In this document: one piece after another, positions 26,661 through 34,763 of the stretch
Layout of the letters: the number at the start of each line of letters is the position of its first letter
Position numbering within the stretch: position 1 is the first letter of the stretch
Source: Caballeronia hypogeia
Lineage (GTDB): Bacteria; Pseudomonadota; Gammaproteobacteria; Burkholderiales; Burkholderiaceae
Length of the DNA stretch: 64,000 nt
Reading direction: 5' to 3'
Assembly: GCF_001544875.2 (NCBI RefSeq)
Contig: NZ_FCOA02000007.1
Coordinates: 1 to 64,000 of the forward strand
Notes under the pieces: generated by a model
Told to the model about the DNA's origin: nothing
The model's input: the letters and a program-made list of their open reading frames with translations, nothing else
Databases searched by the model: none
Position numbers and translations under genes: made by a program

Positions 26661-27398
26661 CTAACGCTTCGCCAACCCCGAGCCACCAAAGCCGGGGGTG
26701 CCGTCGTCGACCAGGCTCCTAATGGCATCGAGGCAAGCAGCCGGCCCGCCTACGACAATCTGCGCGGAGCAAGCGAGCATCAGATTGACGCTCAGGCCGA
26801 AGTCCTCAATGAGATAGCCGCCGGCACAGAAAGCGCCTTCGTTTTCAGTCGCTGCTGCCTCAACGCGCTGAGCGAGCGTCGCTTCGGTTGACCGATACGC
26901 CCACACCGGTTTGCCGAGCGCGACAGCGAAGCCAACTTCGAACGCAGTGCCGCAGTCCGGCTCGCCCGCGCCCCGGAAGTCATCGAGATTCGCCATCACG
27001 ATATCGGCCGAACGGATCAATTCGATGTTCGCGGCATATATCCATCGTGCAGCGTCTTGCCTTTGAAGCAAGGAGGGCACTTGCCCGTCGAGCGGATAGA
27101 GCCCGACGAAACCGCGATCGCGGCAGAGCTGCTTGAGGTGCTCGCCGTAATCCTTGGCGTTCCGGCGAAAGACGTCAAAGCCCGCGAGGTAGATGCGTGG
27201 CTCGCTCGCGGCGCGTTCGATCGGCAGAGGAGAGGGGTCGATCCTTCCTTCTCGGACTCGGCGTTTGATTCGGTTTAGTTGCTTCTTCACAGCCAAGACG
27301 CTCTTGCCGAGACTGTTCGCGATCTGCTCGACCGGTAAGCCCTGATCGAGCAACTCCATTACGGCGCGCTGCGACTTCGTCGGATTTCTTTTGGACAT
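26661..27398 (-). CDS. HTH fused to nucleoside 2-deoxyribosyltransferase-like domain
   Basis: 245 aa. Residues 1-50 form a LuxR/sigma-region-4-like helix-turn-helix (MELLDQGLPVEQIANSLGKS then VLAVKKQLNRIKRR). Residues 68-240 form a nucleoside 2-deoxyribosyltransferase-like fold: RIYLAGFDVF, the DGQVPSLLQ loop, IRSADIVMANLDDFRGAGEP, DCGTAFEVGFAVALGKPVWA with the Glu at the catalytic position. The family exchanges or hydrolyses N-glycosidic bonds of deoxynucleosides. The fused DNA-binding domain is unusual and points to a nucleotide-sensing or regulatory role (inference). Likely first gene of a two-gene unit with the degenerate integrase. Confidence 0.78.
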   Translation of the reverse strand: MSKRNPTKSQRAVMELLDQGLPVEQIANSLGKSVLAVKKQLNRIKRRVREGRIDPSPLPIERAASEPRIYLAGFDVFRRNAKDYGEHLKQLCRDRGFVGLYPLDGQVPSLLQRQDAARWIYAANIELIRSADIVMANLDDFRGAGEPDCGTAFEVGFAVALGKPVWAYRSTEATLAQRVEAAATENEGAFCAGGYLIEDFGLSVNLMLACSAQIVVGGPAACLDAIRSLVDDGTPGFGGSGLAKR

Positions 27399-27550
27399 CG
27401 GTTCGTGGCGTCGCTCTGCGGCTATTGATTCCTATGAGCTTACCAACAACCCCGTCGAGTCAAGTCAGCCGCACGTTGCGACAAGCTCAGCGAAAAGGCA
27501 GGAGCGCATGCAGTCATAATTACCGACCCGTCATTAAATATCTTTTTTAC

Positions 27551-27578
27551 TGCAGCTTGTGACGGTCGATGCCGATAG
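27551..27578 (+). promoter_or_regulatory. Possible flagellar sigma-28 promoter of the chemoreceptor gene
   Basis: GCCGATAG at 27571-27578 matches seven of eight bases of the FliA -10 consensus GCCGATAA; TGCAG 15 bp upstream matches three of five of TAAAG. It lies about 90 bp before a chemoreceptor start, the expected kind of target. Confidence 0.4.
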
Positions 27579-27665
27579 ACATTGACCCTCTTCTAATCGA
27601 GAAGCGGCAGGCACCCGCCACTGCGCGATCGTGTTGCCTTACTTTGAGCGCTAGAACTAAGAACT

Positions 27666-29360
27666 ATGAAGAACCTCACGATTCGGGCGCGGCTTGCGCT
27701 CACCATGGCTTTCCTCGGCTTTCTGCTGGCGCTCTCAGTCGGCTTTGGGTTGTACGGCATCACTGCTACCTATTCATCGGCCAAAGACATCGCTGATAAT
27801 TCGCTGCCAGCGGTCAACGCTCTCGGCATATCGAACAACTACATCGCACGTGCGCGGCTCGCGCTCGACCGCTATGCGTTGAATCCGGCGGACAAAGACG
27901 CCGGCGGACTGGTTGCACGCGCCAATGGCTTTATGCGCAAATCAGACGAGTGGTACAGCAAGTACGAGTCTGCCCCACGCGGAGCCGACGAGAACGCATT
28001 GGCAAAGAGCGTTGCGGAAGCTCGCGCCGACATGCGACAGGTCGTCAACAAATTCAGCGCTGCGATCGAAGCGGGCGACAAAGAGGCGATAGACCGCATC
28101 GCGTTCCAGGATATGCCGACGTCCTACAACCGGTGTATCGAAGCCTTCGACAAGCTGCAGGATTTCCAACTCGCCGATGCGAAGCGTCAGACGGCCGAAA
28201 GCGACGCCCGCGTGTCGAAACTGCGTACCCTTGGAGTGTTGGCATTGCTCGTGGGTCTTGCTACCGCAGCGCTTGGCTGGTTCGTCCTGCGCCGGGCCAT
28301 CATGACGCCACTTGCAGAGGCACTGAAGCACTTCGAGCACATTTCGAACGGCGACCTCACGCACGAGGTGTCGATTAAGACGCGCGACGAGATGGGGCAA
28401 TTGCTTGCCGGCGTCGCGACCATGAAAGATAAGTTGGTCGCCACGGTCGGGACTGTTCGGCTGAGCAGTGAGGCGATTGCCAGCGCCAGCAAACAGATCG
28501 CTGCTGGCAATACGGACCTGTCATCGCGTACGGAGGAGCAAGCGGCTTCTCTTCAGGAAACCGCCGCGAGCATGGAAGAGCTTACCTCCACGGTCAAGCA
28601 GAATTCCGAGAACGCCATGCAGGCGAGCGGCCTGGCGGACAACGCCAACGTCGTAGCCAACGAGGGCAGTGCCATCGTCGGTCAGGTCGTCGACACGATG
28701 GCGGGCATCGAGGAGAGCTCCGCAAAGATCGCTGAGATCATCGCCATGATCGAAGGCATCGCCTTCCAAACGAACATCTTGGCGCTCAACGCGGCGGTCG
28801 AAGCGGCGCGCGCAGGCGAGCAAGGCCGTGGCTTTGCGGTAGTCGCGAGCGAGGTCCGAAGCCTCGCACAGCGTTCATCAGCCGCTGCGAAGGAGATCAA
28901 AAGTTTGATCGAAACCTCCGGCGACCGAGTGCAAGCGGGTACGGAACTCGTCGCGCGAGCAGGGGAGACCATGCAGCGCGTCGGCACCGCTATCCAGCGC
29001 GTCACCGACATCATGGGTGAGATCGCTTCGGCTTCGAACGAGCAAAGCCGCGGCATCGAGCAGGTGAATCAAGCCATCTCGCAGATGGACGAGGTCACGC
29101 AGCAAAACGCGGCGCTCGTTGAGGAAGCAGCAGCAGCGGCAGGTTCGATGGAGGACCAAGCGAAGCAATTGACCGCAGCCGTCGCCGTTTTCCGCACTGG
29201 CCAAACGCTCTCCGTCTCGTCAACGAGCAACTATGCGCCGCAGCCGACGCGGACAGCAACGCCCAAGAAATCGCCACCGGTGACGCGAGCGGCGAAGCCA
29301 TCGCTTGCGGCCGCGCACCCAGTGCATACGGCGGCCGATGGCGATTGGGCGACGTTCTAA
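27666..29360 (+). CDS. Methyl-accepting chemotaxis protein
   Basis: 564 aa transmembrane chemoreceptor. TM1 at about 11-31, a periplasmic four-helix-bundle ligand domain (32-188), TM2 at 189-208 ([19 protein letters not shown]), HAMP (209-262), and a long cytoplasmic coiled coil whose hairpin tip [20 protein letters not shown] then [15 protein letters not shown] lies near 361-400 and contacts CheA/CheW. Methylation-helix segments ([20 protein letters not shown]) are present. It ends with DWATF, which fits the xWxxF pentapeptide that docks CheR. Ligand unknown. The CheY-like gene follows 150 bp downstream. Confidence 0.95.
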   Translation: MKNLTIRARLALTMAFLGFLLALSVGFGLYGITATYSSAKDIADNSLPAVNALGISNNYIARARLALDRYALNPADKDAGGLVARANGFMRKSDEWYSKYESAPRGADENALAKSVAEARADMRQVVNKFSAAIEAGDKEAIDRIAFQDMPTSYNRCIEAFDKLQDFQLADAKRQTAESDARVSKLRTLGVLALLVGLATAALGWFVLRRAIMTPLAEALKHFEHISNGDLTHEVSIKTRDEMGQLLAGVATMKDKLVATVGTVRLSSEAIASASKQIAAGNTDLSSRTEEQAASLQETAASMEELTSTVKQNSENAMQASGLADNANVVANEGSAIVGQVVDTMAGIEESSAKIAEIIAMIEGIAFQTNILALNAAVEAARAGEQGRGFAVVASEVRSLAQRSSAAAKEIKSLIETSGDRVQAGTELVARAGETMQRVGTAIQRVTDIMGEIASASNEQSRGIEQVNQAISQMDEVTQQNAALVEEAAAAAGSMEDQAKQLTAAVAVFRTGQTLSVSSTSNYAPQPTRTATPKKSPPVTRAAKPSLAAAHPVHTAADGDWATF

Positions 29361-29511
29361 GCGTGGAAGACGACCTTGCCGCCGCTAATGCAGCAGCCGG
29401 GTCCGTCGGATGGGCGCGACCGCCGATCGCCTGCGCACATAGCCTGATAGCGCTGTGCGCCGGCAGGGTCCGCCGTCGTTCATAAAAGTGATGAAAGAGA
29501 AGGACTAACCG

Positions 29512-29958
29512 ATGGCGAATGCCGATACACGCTTGTTGGTGGTCGATGACTTGGCCACCATGCGCAGTTTGATTCGAAAAATGCTCAAGTCGATCGGTTA
29601 TACGATCGTCGACGAAGCAGATGATGGCGTTGCAGCGCTTGAAAAGCTCAAAGCACAGCGGTTCGATCTCGTTATCACCGATTGGAACATGCCCAATATG
29701 GACGGGCTGTCCCTGCTGCAGGAGATTCGTAGGTCGGAGGATCACGCCGACCTCCCGGTACTGATGGTGACCGCTGAGAAGAGGCGCGAAAATGTCATCG
29801 CCGCAATCGGCGCCGGTGCTAATGGCTACATCGTAGAGCCGTTCTCAGAGGCCGCACTGGCCGACAAGCTGGCTCAGATTGCACCGCCCGCAACAACCGC
29901 CGCCCCAATAGATCGCGGCTCGTCCGTGTTCGGCGCCATCTTCAACGCCGCGACGTAG
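29512..29958 (+). CDS. CheY-like single-domain response regulator with Lys109 replaced by Glu
   Basis: 148 aa receiver domain. The acid pocket Asp12/Asp13 (VVDDLATMR), phospho-acceptor Asp57 (LVITDWNMPNMDG) and switch Thr87 (LMVTAEKR) are intact, but the otherwise nearly invariant Lys109 (normally VKPF) is Glu here (GYIVEPFS; codon GAG at about 29836-29838). A 20-residue Ala/Thr-rich tail extends past the domain. AAGGA lies 9 bp before the ATG. Expected partner is a CheA kinase acting with the upstream receptor; with Lys109 lost, output after phosphorylation may be altered or absent. Confidence 0.9.
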   Translation: MANADTRLLVVDDLATMRSLIRKMLKSIGYTIVDEADDGVAALEKLKAQRFDLVITDWNMPNMDGLSLLQEIRRSEDHADLPVLMVTAEKRRENVIAAIGAGANGYIVEPFSEAALADKLAQIAPPATTAAPIDRGSSVFGAIFNAAT

Positions 29959-30125
29959 TCCGCCCGCTCACACTTTGTTTCAATTTGTTTCAAATGGGCG
30001 GAGACCCCGCCCAGCAAGGCTCCCCGGCTAGCGATGAGGTGGTTGGGCACCCGCACGCCCCCTCGCATGGTAAAGATTTCAAAGCAGGCTCCGTTAGAAA
30101 ACTAAAGCCAGCGAGAAACGAAACC

Positions 30126-30433
30126 ATGAAGATCCAAACAAGCAGCGGCGCGGACACCTCACGCCAAATCGATATCCGGCGCGCGACGAACACTTTACAG
30201 ACTACGCGACCGTCACCGCACAACAGTCGAACGCCGTCACGGCAGGCAGTTCGGCCGTGAAGTTGTCGTCGTCTTGCACGTTGCACGGATCGAGCGCGAC
30301 TGATATCGATACAGACAAGGTGGCAGCCATCAAAGCCGCACTGCGTGACGGTACGTACAGCACCGATTCGGCCAGCATCGCGGACGGAATGCTGGGCTTG
30401 GCGCGTGACCTAGTGCAAACCACGCCGCGCTGA
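30126..30433 (+). pseudogene. flgM: Anti-sigma-28 factor FlgM, frameshifted
   Basis: ATG at 30126 opens MKIQTSSGADTSRQIDIRRA, a FlgM-like N-terminus, but this frame stops at 30260. The C-terminal sigma-28-binding part is in the frame one base earlier: AVTAGSSAVKLSSS, then DIDTDKVAAIKAALRDGTYS and IADGMLGLARDLVQTTPR to a stop at 30433. A one-base change between about 30200 and 30240 would rejoin them. Family role: cytoplasmic or exported inhibitor of FliA. Either a pseudogene or a sequencing error. Confidence 0.72.
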
Positions 30434-30501
30434 CCGAAAACGTCGGCGAGAGCGCCCCCAGGGTGCGTTCGTCCCGTGGGGTGAGAGCTGTGCTCGACCG
30501 G

Positions 30502-30804
30502 TCACATGCGGGCCAACAGGACTTGTTCCGCCTCAGCAAGTAACGCTCGTGCGTACTCTGATGCGAAGACTTCGTCGTTGTGATCGGCGCGACCGAAAAC
30601 CGTCGGATTCACATTTCGGGCCTCTTTGACAAACGCCGAGCGGACCGCGAGCGAAACGAATTCTACGTCAGCAACAATCCTTTCCGCGATATCGCTGATT
30701 TCGCCGATTCGAGTGCCGTCTTCCGACAAGATCGTCGCTCTCGCGTTGATACCGCGACGGGTCTTTGTGAAAGCTATAGACGAGGCGTCGATACAAAAAG
30801 GCAT
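30502..30804 (-). CDS. Hypothetical protein, last gene of the A/B array
   Basis: 100 aa from the ATG at 30804 (GGAGAAAGGGG just upstream). The N-terminal half (GINARATILSEDGTRIGEIS) looks beta-rich; the C-terminal half (EVFASEYARALLAEAEQVLL) is helical with the short motif FGRADHNDE between. No family recognised, no signal peptide, no similarity by eye to the A or B families upstream. It lies 101 bp after the third A gene on the same strand, so it may belong to the same operon. Confidence 0.6.
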   Translation of the reverse strand: MPFCIDASSIAFTKTRRGINARATILSEDGTRIGEISDIAERIVADVEFVSLAVRSAFVKEARNVNPTVFGRADHNDEVFASEYARALLAEAEQVLLARM

Positions 30805-30905
30805 CCCCTTTCTCCGTCTGGTAACGGCCGAGTGACATACTCGGCTCATTTCCAAGATTAGTGACGCGAAGGAGTTGTCAAGGCGGGGCGAGTGGTCCCG
30901 AACGC

Positions 30906-31409
30906 CTAATGGGAGGTGATTTTGCCGTCTGCGATCGCCTTCGCAAGTTCGTCGGCAAGAGCAGCTTGCACCGACGCATGCTTTTCTCGCACGGCCTCGG
31001 CGTCCTTCGTCAGTTCGGGAAGATCATGGACCAGAGATGCGATCTCTGCATCCCGTTCGGCGGCCAACTCCGCCAGATTCTCAGGCCGCAATGCGCGTTG
31101 GAGGAGTCCTGCGTCAATGCCGAAATGCTTGCTGATAGCGTCGCAAGCATGTACGAGCGCGAACGACACTTGCTTTTCCTCGTCCAAGCCTTTGCTCTTG
31201 GGGCAGAAATAGCCGGCGAACAAAACGTCGCCGACTATCTCCGTTGCCACCCAGTCTATGAGGTCCTCTTCGAAAGCTCGCGTGTCGGTGCTGGCTGATG
31301 CAAACATGCGCAGCGCGTCCGCCTTCGATACCTCTCGCGAATAGATCTCGACGCGGCCACCGCCGGCCACAGCGTCGACCCAAACCAGGGCGCTACCGGC
31401 GTTCGACAC
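30906..31409 (-). CDS. Array family A protein, copy 1
   Basis: 167 aa, cytoplasmic in appearance. Belongs to a family of three paralogues here (31821-32318, 32818-33321). Shared order: an N-terminal strand pair ending RVEIYSREVSKADALRMFAS, an ASxDxR motif, E....GDVLFAGYF, then HACDAISKHFGI, ALRPENLAEL and DLPEL, ending in a charged helix. No known domain recognised; the ALRMF and FxxxxxxAL.P.N blocks are the most constant. AAACGTGTCGAACGCC upstream gives no strong ribosome site; 21 bp after the DUF3717 gene, so probably co-translated. Confidence 0.72.
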   Translation of the reverse strand: MSNAGSALVWVDAVAGGGRVEIYSREVSKADALRMFASASTDTRAFEEDLIDWVATEIVGDVLFAGYFCPKSKGLDEEKQVSFALVHACDAISKHFGIDAGLLQRALRPENLAELAAERDAEIASLVHDLPELTKDAEAVREKHASVQAALADELAKAIADGKITSH

Positions 31410-31430
31410 GTTTGCCCCCTCTCGTCGGGA

Positions 31431-31652
31431 TCAAAAAAGTTCCTTCTGGGCGAGCGCAAGACCTATCGCTTCATTTTGTTCCGCCGTCAAGTATCTGGCT
31501 TCGACCCGCTCTCGCTGATGATAGATCATCGTTCCGTACACGTCCGCCAGCATCCTTGCTCGCGGGCAGACAGCAAAGTCATCCGTCGCCGCCTGCCGCG
31601 ATCGCCAGTAGTTGATGGCGTTCTCAATATCAGTGATCGAGTACTCGTTCAT
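31431..31652 (-). CDS. DUF3717 protein
   Basis: 73 aa. MNEYSITDIENAINYWRSR, CPRARMLADVYGTMIYH and LTAEQNEAIGLAL are the three constant blocks of DUF3717, a small helical family common in Burkholderiaceae and of unknown function. It occupies the slot before array gene A1, where a B-family gene stands before A2 and A3. Its ATG overlaps a TGA that closes a fragmentary upstream frame ending LTEQRQLAA, similar to the end of B2, so a B gene probably once preceded it. Confidence 0.82.
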   Translation of the reverse strand: MNEYSITDIENAINYWRSRQAATDDFAVCPRARMLADVYGTMIYHQRERVEARYLTAEQNEAIGLALAQKELF

Positions 31653-31820
31653 GCTGCTAGCTGCCGTTGCTCTGTCAGGTGACGGATGATATTACTCTTC
31701 GTCGCGTTTTGTCTGCTATGCGTCGACGAGCGCCATTTTTCTGACGAGTGGCGGCAACGGCTCGACGCCGGCAGCGTCGCCCAATGCTCACTAGGCCGTG
31801 AGCGTTGGGTGGGCAACGTG

Positions 31821-32318
31821 CTAGTGCTTTACTTCGCCTTCCAATTCGTGGGCCAGTTCCTCAGCCAACGCTGCCTGCACGGCGCGGTGCCGTTCACCAG
31901 CTGCTTCGGCGCTAGCCATGATCTCCGGATGGTCCTTGCAGAACGCGGCGAGTTCGGCCTCTTTCAGAGAGGTAAGCGCGGCTATGTTCGCGGGTTCCAA
32001 CGCGCGCTCCAGCGTTTCGACTTCGATGCCAAAATGCTCGCTGATAGCAGCGACTGCATGCGAGATTGGAAATGCCACATCCTCGTGCGCGTCTTTATCG
32101 CCGTCAACGAAAAAATAGCCAGAGCAAAGCAGGTCGCCTTTGACCTCGGCTGCGAGACGCGAGGCAAGATCGTCCTCGATTGCTCGCCGGTCGTTGCTCG
32201 CGGAGTCGAACATCCGCAGCGCCTCTTCCTTCGTCGCTTCGCGCGAGTAAATTTCAATGCGGCCACCTCCGGCGCGTTCTAGCTCGACATAGACAGTTGC
32301 ACCATCAAGTTTGGACAT
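31821..32318 (-). CDS. Array family A protein, copy 2
   Basis: 165 aa paralogue of 30906-31409 and 32818-33321. Matching blocks: GGGRIEIYSREATKEEALRM, ASNDRRAIEDDLASRLAAEV, GDLLCSGYF, HAVAAISEHFGIEV, ALEPANIAAL and HPEIM. Rich in Glu and Ala, with no membrane segment or signal peptide. It follows gene B2 by 37 bp; that gap contains a DUF3717 start relic. Function unknown. Sequence divergence among the three A copies appears substantial, so the duplication is old or diversifying. Confidence 0.72.
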   Translation of the reverse strand: MSKLDGATVYVELERAGGGRIEIYSREATKEEALRMFDSASNDRRAIEDDLASRLAAEVKGDLLCSGYFFVDGDKDAHEDVAFPISHAVAAISEHFGIEVETLERALEPANIAALTSLKEAELAAFCKDHPEIMASAEAAGERHRAVQAALAEELAHELEGEVKH

Positions 32319-32359
32319 ATGTTTTCCCTTTCGACGTTGGTGATTGAGTACCCGTTCAT
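32319..32359 (-). pseudogene. DUF3717 start relic between B2 and A2
   Basis: On the minus strand from 32359: ATGAACGGGTACTCAATCAC, which reads MNGYSIT and matches the start of the intact DUF3717 protein (MNEYSIT). It overlaps the B2 stop as ATGA and then runs out of frame into the A2 start. This suggests an ancestral unit B-DUF3717-A. Confidence 0.6.
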
Positions 32360-32748
32360 GCTGCTTGTCGGGTCTTGAGTAGATGTTTCAGTTGTTCACG
32401 GGTAAGGGTTGGATTCATTGCCTTCTCCAACACGATCCCGGTCAGTTCATCGTCCGAGTACGGCGCCAGAACCGCCAGTTCGCCTGCATTGAAAAGCGCC
32501 TCCACCTTGGCCCTATGCCGGGAGTCGACGAAGCGCTCATAGACTCGCACGTATTGCGCGGCCCTCGCCTTCGACACGCGCAGGTTCATTTCGGCATATC
32601 GGTAAAAGAAAGTTGCACCTTTCCGCTCAGCTACCGTCAAGCTCGAACCCTCAGACCTTGCTTTTTCGATGCAGGCATTGACGACTATCTGCTTAAGATC
32701 CACTAAGGCTTTGCCGGCGACAAAAACATCGACTGGCGGCTTCAACAT
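32356..32748 (-). CDS. Array family B protein, copy 2
   Basis: 130 aa, all-helical in composition. It aligns with 33318-33743: ...RKGATFFYRYAEMNLRVSKA, RAAQYVRVYERFVDSRHRAK, VEALFNAGELAVLAPYSDDE. The block R.S.ARA.Q.VR.YERF resembles a helix-turn-helix recognition region of ParB/DUF3102-like small proteins, but this is only a resemblance. C-terminus LTREQLKHLLKTRQAA. It stands before A2. No catalytic motif. Ribosome site AGGAGAAAGCGAAATC before the ATG. Confidence 0.7.
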   Translation of the reverse strand: MLKPPVDVFVAGKALVDLKQIVVNACIEKARSEGSSLTVAERKGATFFYRYAEMNLRVSKARAAQYVRVYERFVDSRHRAKVEALFNAGELAVLAPYSDDELTGIVLEKAMNPTLTREQLKHLLKTRQAA

Positions 32749-32817
32749 GATTTCGCTTTCTCCTTTTTAATCGGCTTCTGTTCGCGAGAACAGGGAAGGT
32801 GGCTGGCAACGGGCCTT

Positions 32818-33321
32818 CTAGTGCAGAGGGCCGCGGATCAGCGCCATTTCCCGCTTGAATTCGTCCGGGGGGTTCTCTCTTATGTCGTCCATGGCTTCCA
32901 CGAAGGCATCGTAGAACTCTGCAAGCTCGGGATAGTCATCTTGCAGCCGCGCCATGCCGCGTTCGCGCTCGTCGATCAATGCTGCGACATTGCCGGGATG
33001 AAGCGCTGCGCGGACTTCATCGGGCGAGAAGCCGAAATACTTCTCCGCCGCATCGATTGCATGCTCCCGGGCGAAAGCGACCGTCCCGTGAGGGCCCCGA
33101 AGCCCCGTGGTCGAGTAGCCCAACAGCAAGACATCGCCTTGAGTCTCGGTCGCAAGCAACGTTGCGACGTCCTCTTTGATCAATCGGGGGTCGCTGCTCG
33201 CCTTTGCGAACATTTGGAGCGCGTCAGCCTCCGTGACTTCCTTGCTCAGAAGCTCGACGCATCCGCCGTACACATCAATCTGTAGTTGGACGTAGATGGT
33301 CGTACCGTCGTCAATCGTCAT
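32818..33321 (-). CDS. Array family A protein, copy 3
   Basis: 167 aa, most divergent A copy: YGGCVELLSKEVTEADALQM, ASSDPRLIKEDVATLLATET, GDVLLLGYS, FAREHAIDAAEKYFGFSPDE, ALHPGNVAALIDE and DYPELAEF. Its ATG overlaps the B3 stop (33318-33321), so B3 and A3 are translationally coupled, which supports a functional B-A pair. No signal peptide or membrane helix. Function unknown. Confidence 0.73.
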   Translation of the reverse strand: MTIDDGTTIYVQLQIDVYGGCVELLSKEVTEADALQMFAKASSDPRLIKEDVATLLATETQGDVLLLGYSTTGLRGPHGTVAFAREHAIDAAEKYFGFSPDEVRAALHPGNVAALIDERERGMARLQDDYPELAEFYDAFVEAMDDIRENPPDEFKREMALIRGPLH

Positions 33322-33743
33322 TTGTTTTTCCGGATTTCTCTCGATCTAGGCGGCTGGTTTCGCAAGCGCGTCGTAATCGCTGCGCCTGTGAGATTCATAT
33401 CGGCTCGCTTCATTTGAATGGCAGCCTTGACCGCTTCATCGGTCTCGGTGGCCAACAGCTGCAAGTCGGCGATACCGAACAGGCTCTCAAGCTCGGCGCG
33501 CATCTCGAACTCCCCGAACCGCTCATACATCTTGACGAGCTGCCTTGCATCGCCCGCGCGGACGTTAATAGATGCCGCTAATTTGCCAAGGATCGTCGCC
33601 GCTTTCCGCTGCACGGCGACGTGGGTCATCTGGGTGCCCCCTCTTGACTTGATGATCTCTTCGACGGCCCGCCTTTTCATGCTCGTGAGCACGCGCGCTC
33701 GTTCCATGTATGCGGCGGTTGTGTCCTGCATGTGTTGCGTCAT
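33318..33743 (-). CDS. Array family B protein, copy 3
   Basis: 141 aa helical protein, first gene of the array. Blocks shared with B2: a basic stretch AVQRKAATILGKLAASINVR, then AGDARQLVKMYERFGEFEMR and AELESLFGIADLQLLATETD. Probable start ATG at 33743; an internal ATG (MQDTT) is 12 bp later. A putative DNA- or RNA-binding helix region (residues 45-85) is suggested by the charge pattern. No family recognised. The array's promoter should lie between 33743 and about 33990. Confidence 0.7.
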   Translation of the reverse strand: MTQHMQDTTAAYMERARVLTSMKRRAVEEIIKSRGGTQMTHVAVQRKAATILGKLAASINVRAGDARQLVKMYERFGEFEMRAELESLFGIADLQLLATETDEAVKAAIQMKRADMNLTGAAITTRLRNQPPRSREIRKNK

Positions 33744-33994
33744 TTGAATCTAGTCGGAAAAGCTTTAATCACAACGTTGCCGGTGGGCGGGGCCCGATGC
33801 CGACCCTACTGGTGCATAACGGCATTCCCGGGCTGGTTTTTAGTCCTTCTTGCACCATCGCCCTGACGCCAAAGCCTATCCAATGCCGCCCGAAGTTAAG
33901 CTCCCGTGCGAGATCGACGCGCAGGCCGTCTCAGAGCGGCACATTCGACGAGTCTTTGAATTGTGGTTGCGTCACTAGTTGGTCGAGCACGGTC

Positions 33995-34318
33995 TTACCG
34001 GTCTTGCCGGGTGTCCCAGACACGAAGGATCGCTATTGCAATCGGTTCGTCCGCGTAGGCCGGCAGGACTTCGTAGTGAAATTCGTAGCGTCCAGCGAGG
34101 CACACCCACCGATGCACTTCGCGCGCCGGGGGTCCATCGTAGCCGTCTAGTTCTTCCCCGATACGATGAAAACGGTCCTGCCCCAGGCGCTCTGCATCGT
34201 CGAGCAGCGCATTGACGACCTTGCGCGCGATGGCGGCGTCGTTGTATTTCTTCACATGCGCCGCGATCGCGCTCAAATCGGACATCGCTTTGCTGGTTAG
34301 GAGGACCTTGACGCTCAC
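33995..34318 (-). CDS. ParE/RelE-family toxin
   Basis: 107 aa. The fold elements of the ParE/RelE family are visible: LTSKAMSDLSAIAAHVKKYN (first helices), RKVVNALLDDAERLGQDRF, a REVHRWVCLAGRYEFHYEVL strand region and IAIAILRVWDTRQDR with the conserved C-terminal Arg and W. ParE toxins poison gyrase and RelE cleaves mRNA; which applies here cannot be said. Overlaps its antitoxin by 4 bp and is translated after it. Confidence 0.88.
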   Translation of the reverse strand: MSVKVLLTSKAMSDLSAIAAHVKKYNDAAIARKVVNALLDDAERLGQDRFHRIGEELDGYDGPPAREVHRWVCLAGRYEFHYEVLPAYADEPIAIAILRVWDTRQDR

Positions 34319-34584
34319 GCCTTCGGTACCGGCAGCTCATTGTCCGCGCCCAGGCTATCCGCCCAGGCCCGAGCTTCGTCCATCGAGATCAGACGGCCCT
34401 CGGTGACGTCATCCAGACCTTCCTGAATCAGGCGTCGCTTCTCGGCCTCGCGAGTAAGGAACTGGACCAGCGCCTTCTTGATGATCCACTGGCGGGGCCG
34501 CTCAAGACGCTCCGACAACGCATCTACTTCCTGAGCAAGTTCGACGGGCACCTGTGCCGTCAACGTCCTGGTCTCTGCCACCAT
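34315..34584 (-). CDS. Ribbon-helix-helix antitoxin (ParD/CopG type)
   Basis: 89 aa from the ATG at 34584. TLTAQVPVELAQEVDALSER then LERPRQWIIKKALVQFL is a ribbon-helix-helix DNA-binding domain (strand residues, then G/R-rich turn). The C-terminal LISMDEARAWADSLG would wrap the toxin. The pair is expected to repress its own promoter in the 34585-34670 region, which contains AT-rich sequence. An in-frame ATG at 34608 lacks a better ribosome site. Confidence 0.87.
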   Translation of the reverse strand: MVAETRTLTAQVPVELAQEVDALSERLERPRQWIIKKALVQFLTREAEKRRLIQEGLDDVTEGRLISMDEARAWADSLGADNELPVPKA

Positions 34585-34668
34585 GTTTCGTCTCCGTCGA
34601 TTGTCCAATAGGAATTATTGTAGATCAATAAACGGCATGTGTTACGCATGCGGTTTTGGCGGGCGCCA

Positions 34669-34676
34669 AGCTCGTC
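34669..34676 (+). repeat. Target-site duplication of IS66 copy, left
   Basis: AGCTCGTC, identical to 43345-43352. Eight base pairs is the usual duplication length for IS66 and fixes the element's two ends. Confidence 0.9.
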
Positions 34677-34763
34677 GTATGCGGTCCAGAAACAACGTCC
34701 TTCCAATGAGCGGCTGAAGGTCTGAACCTATGTGTCCGCGTGGACACATGCACTCAGACCGCA

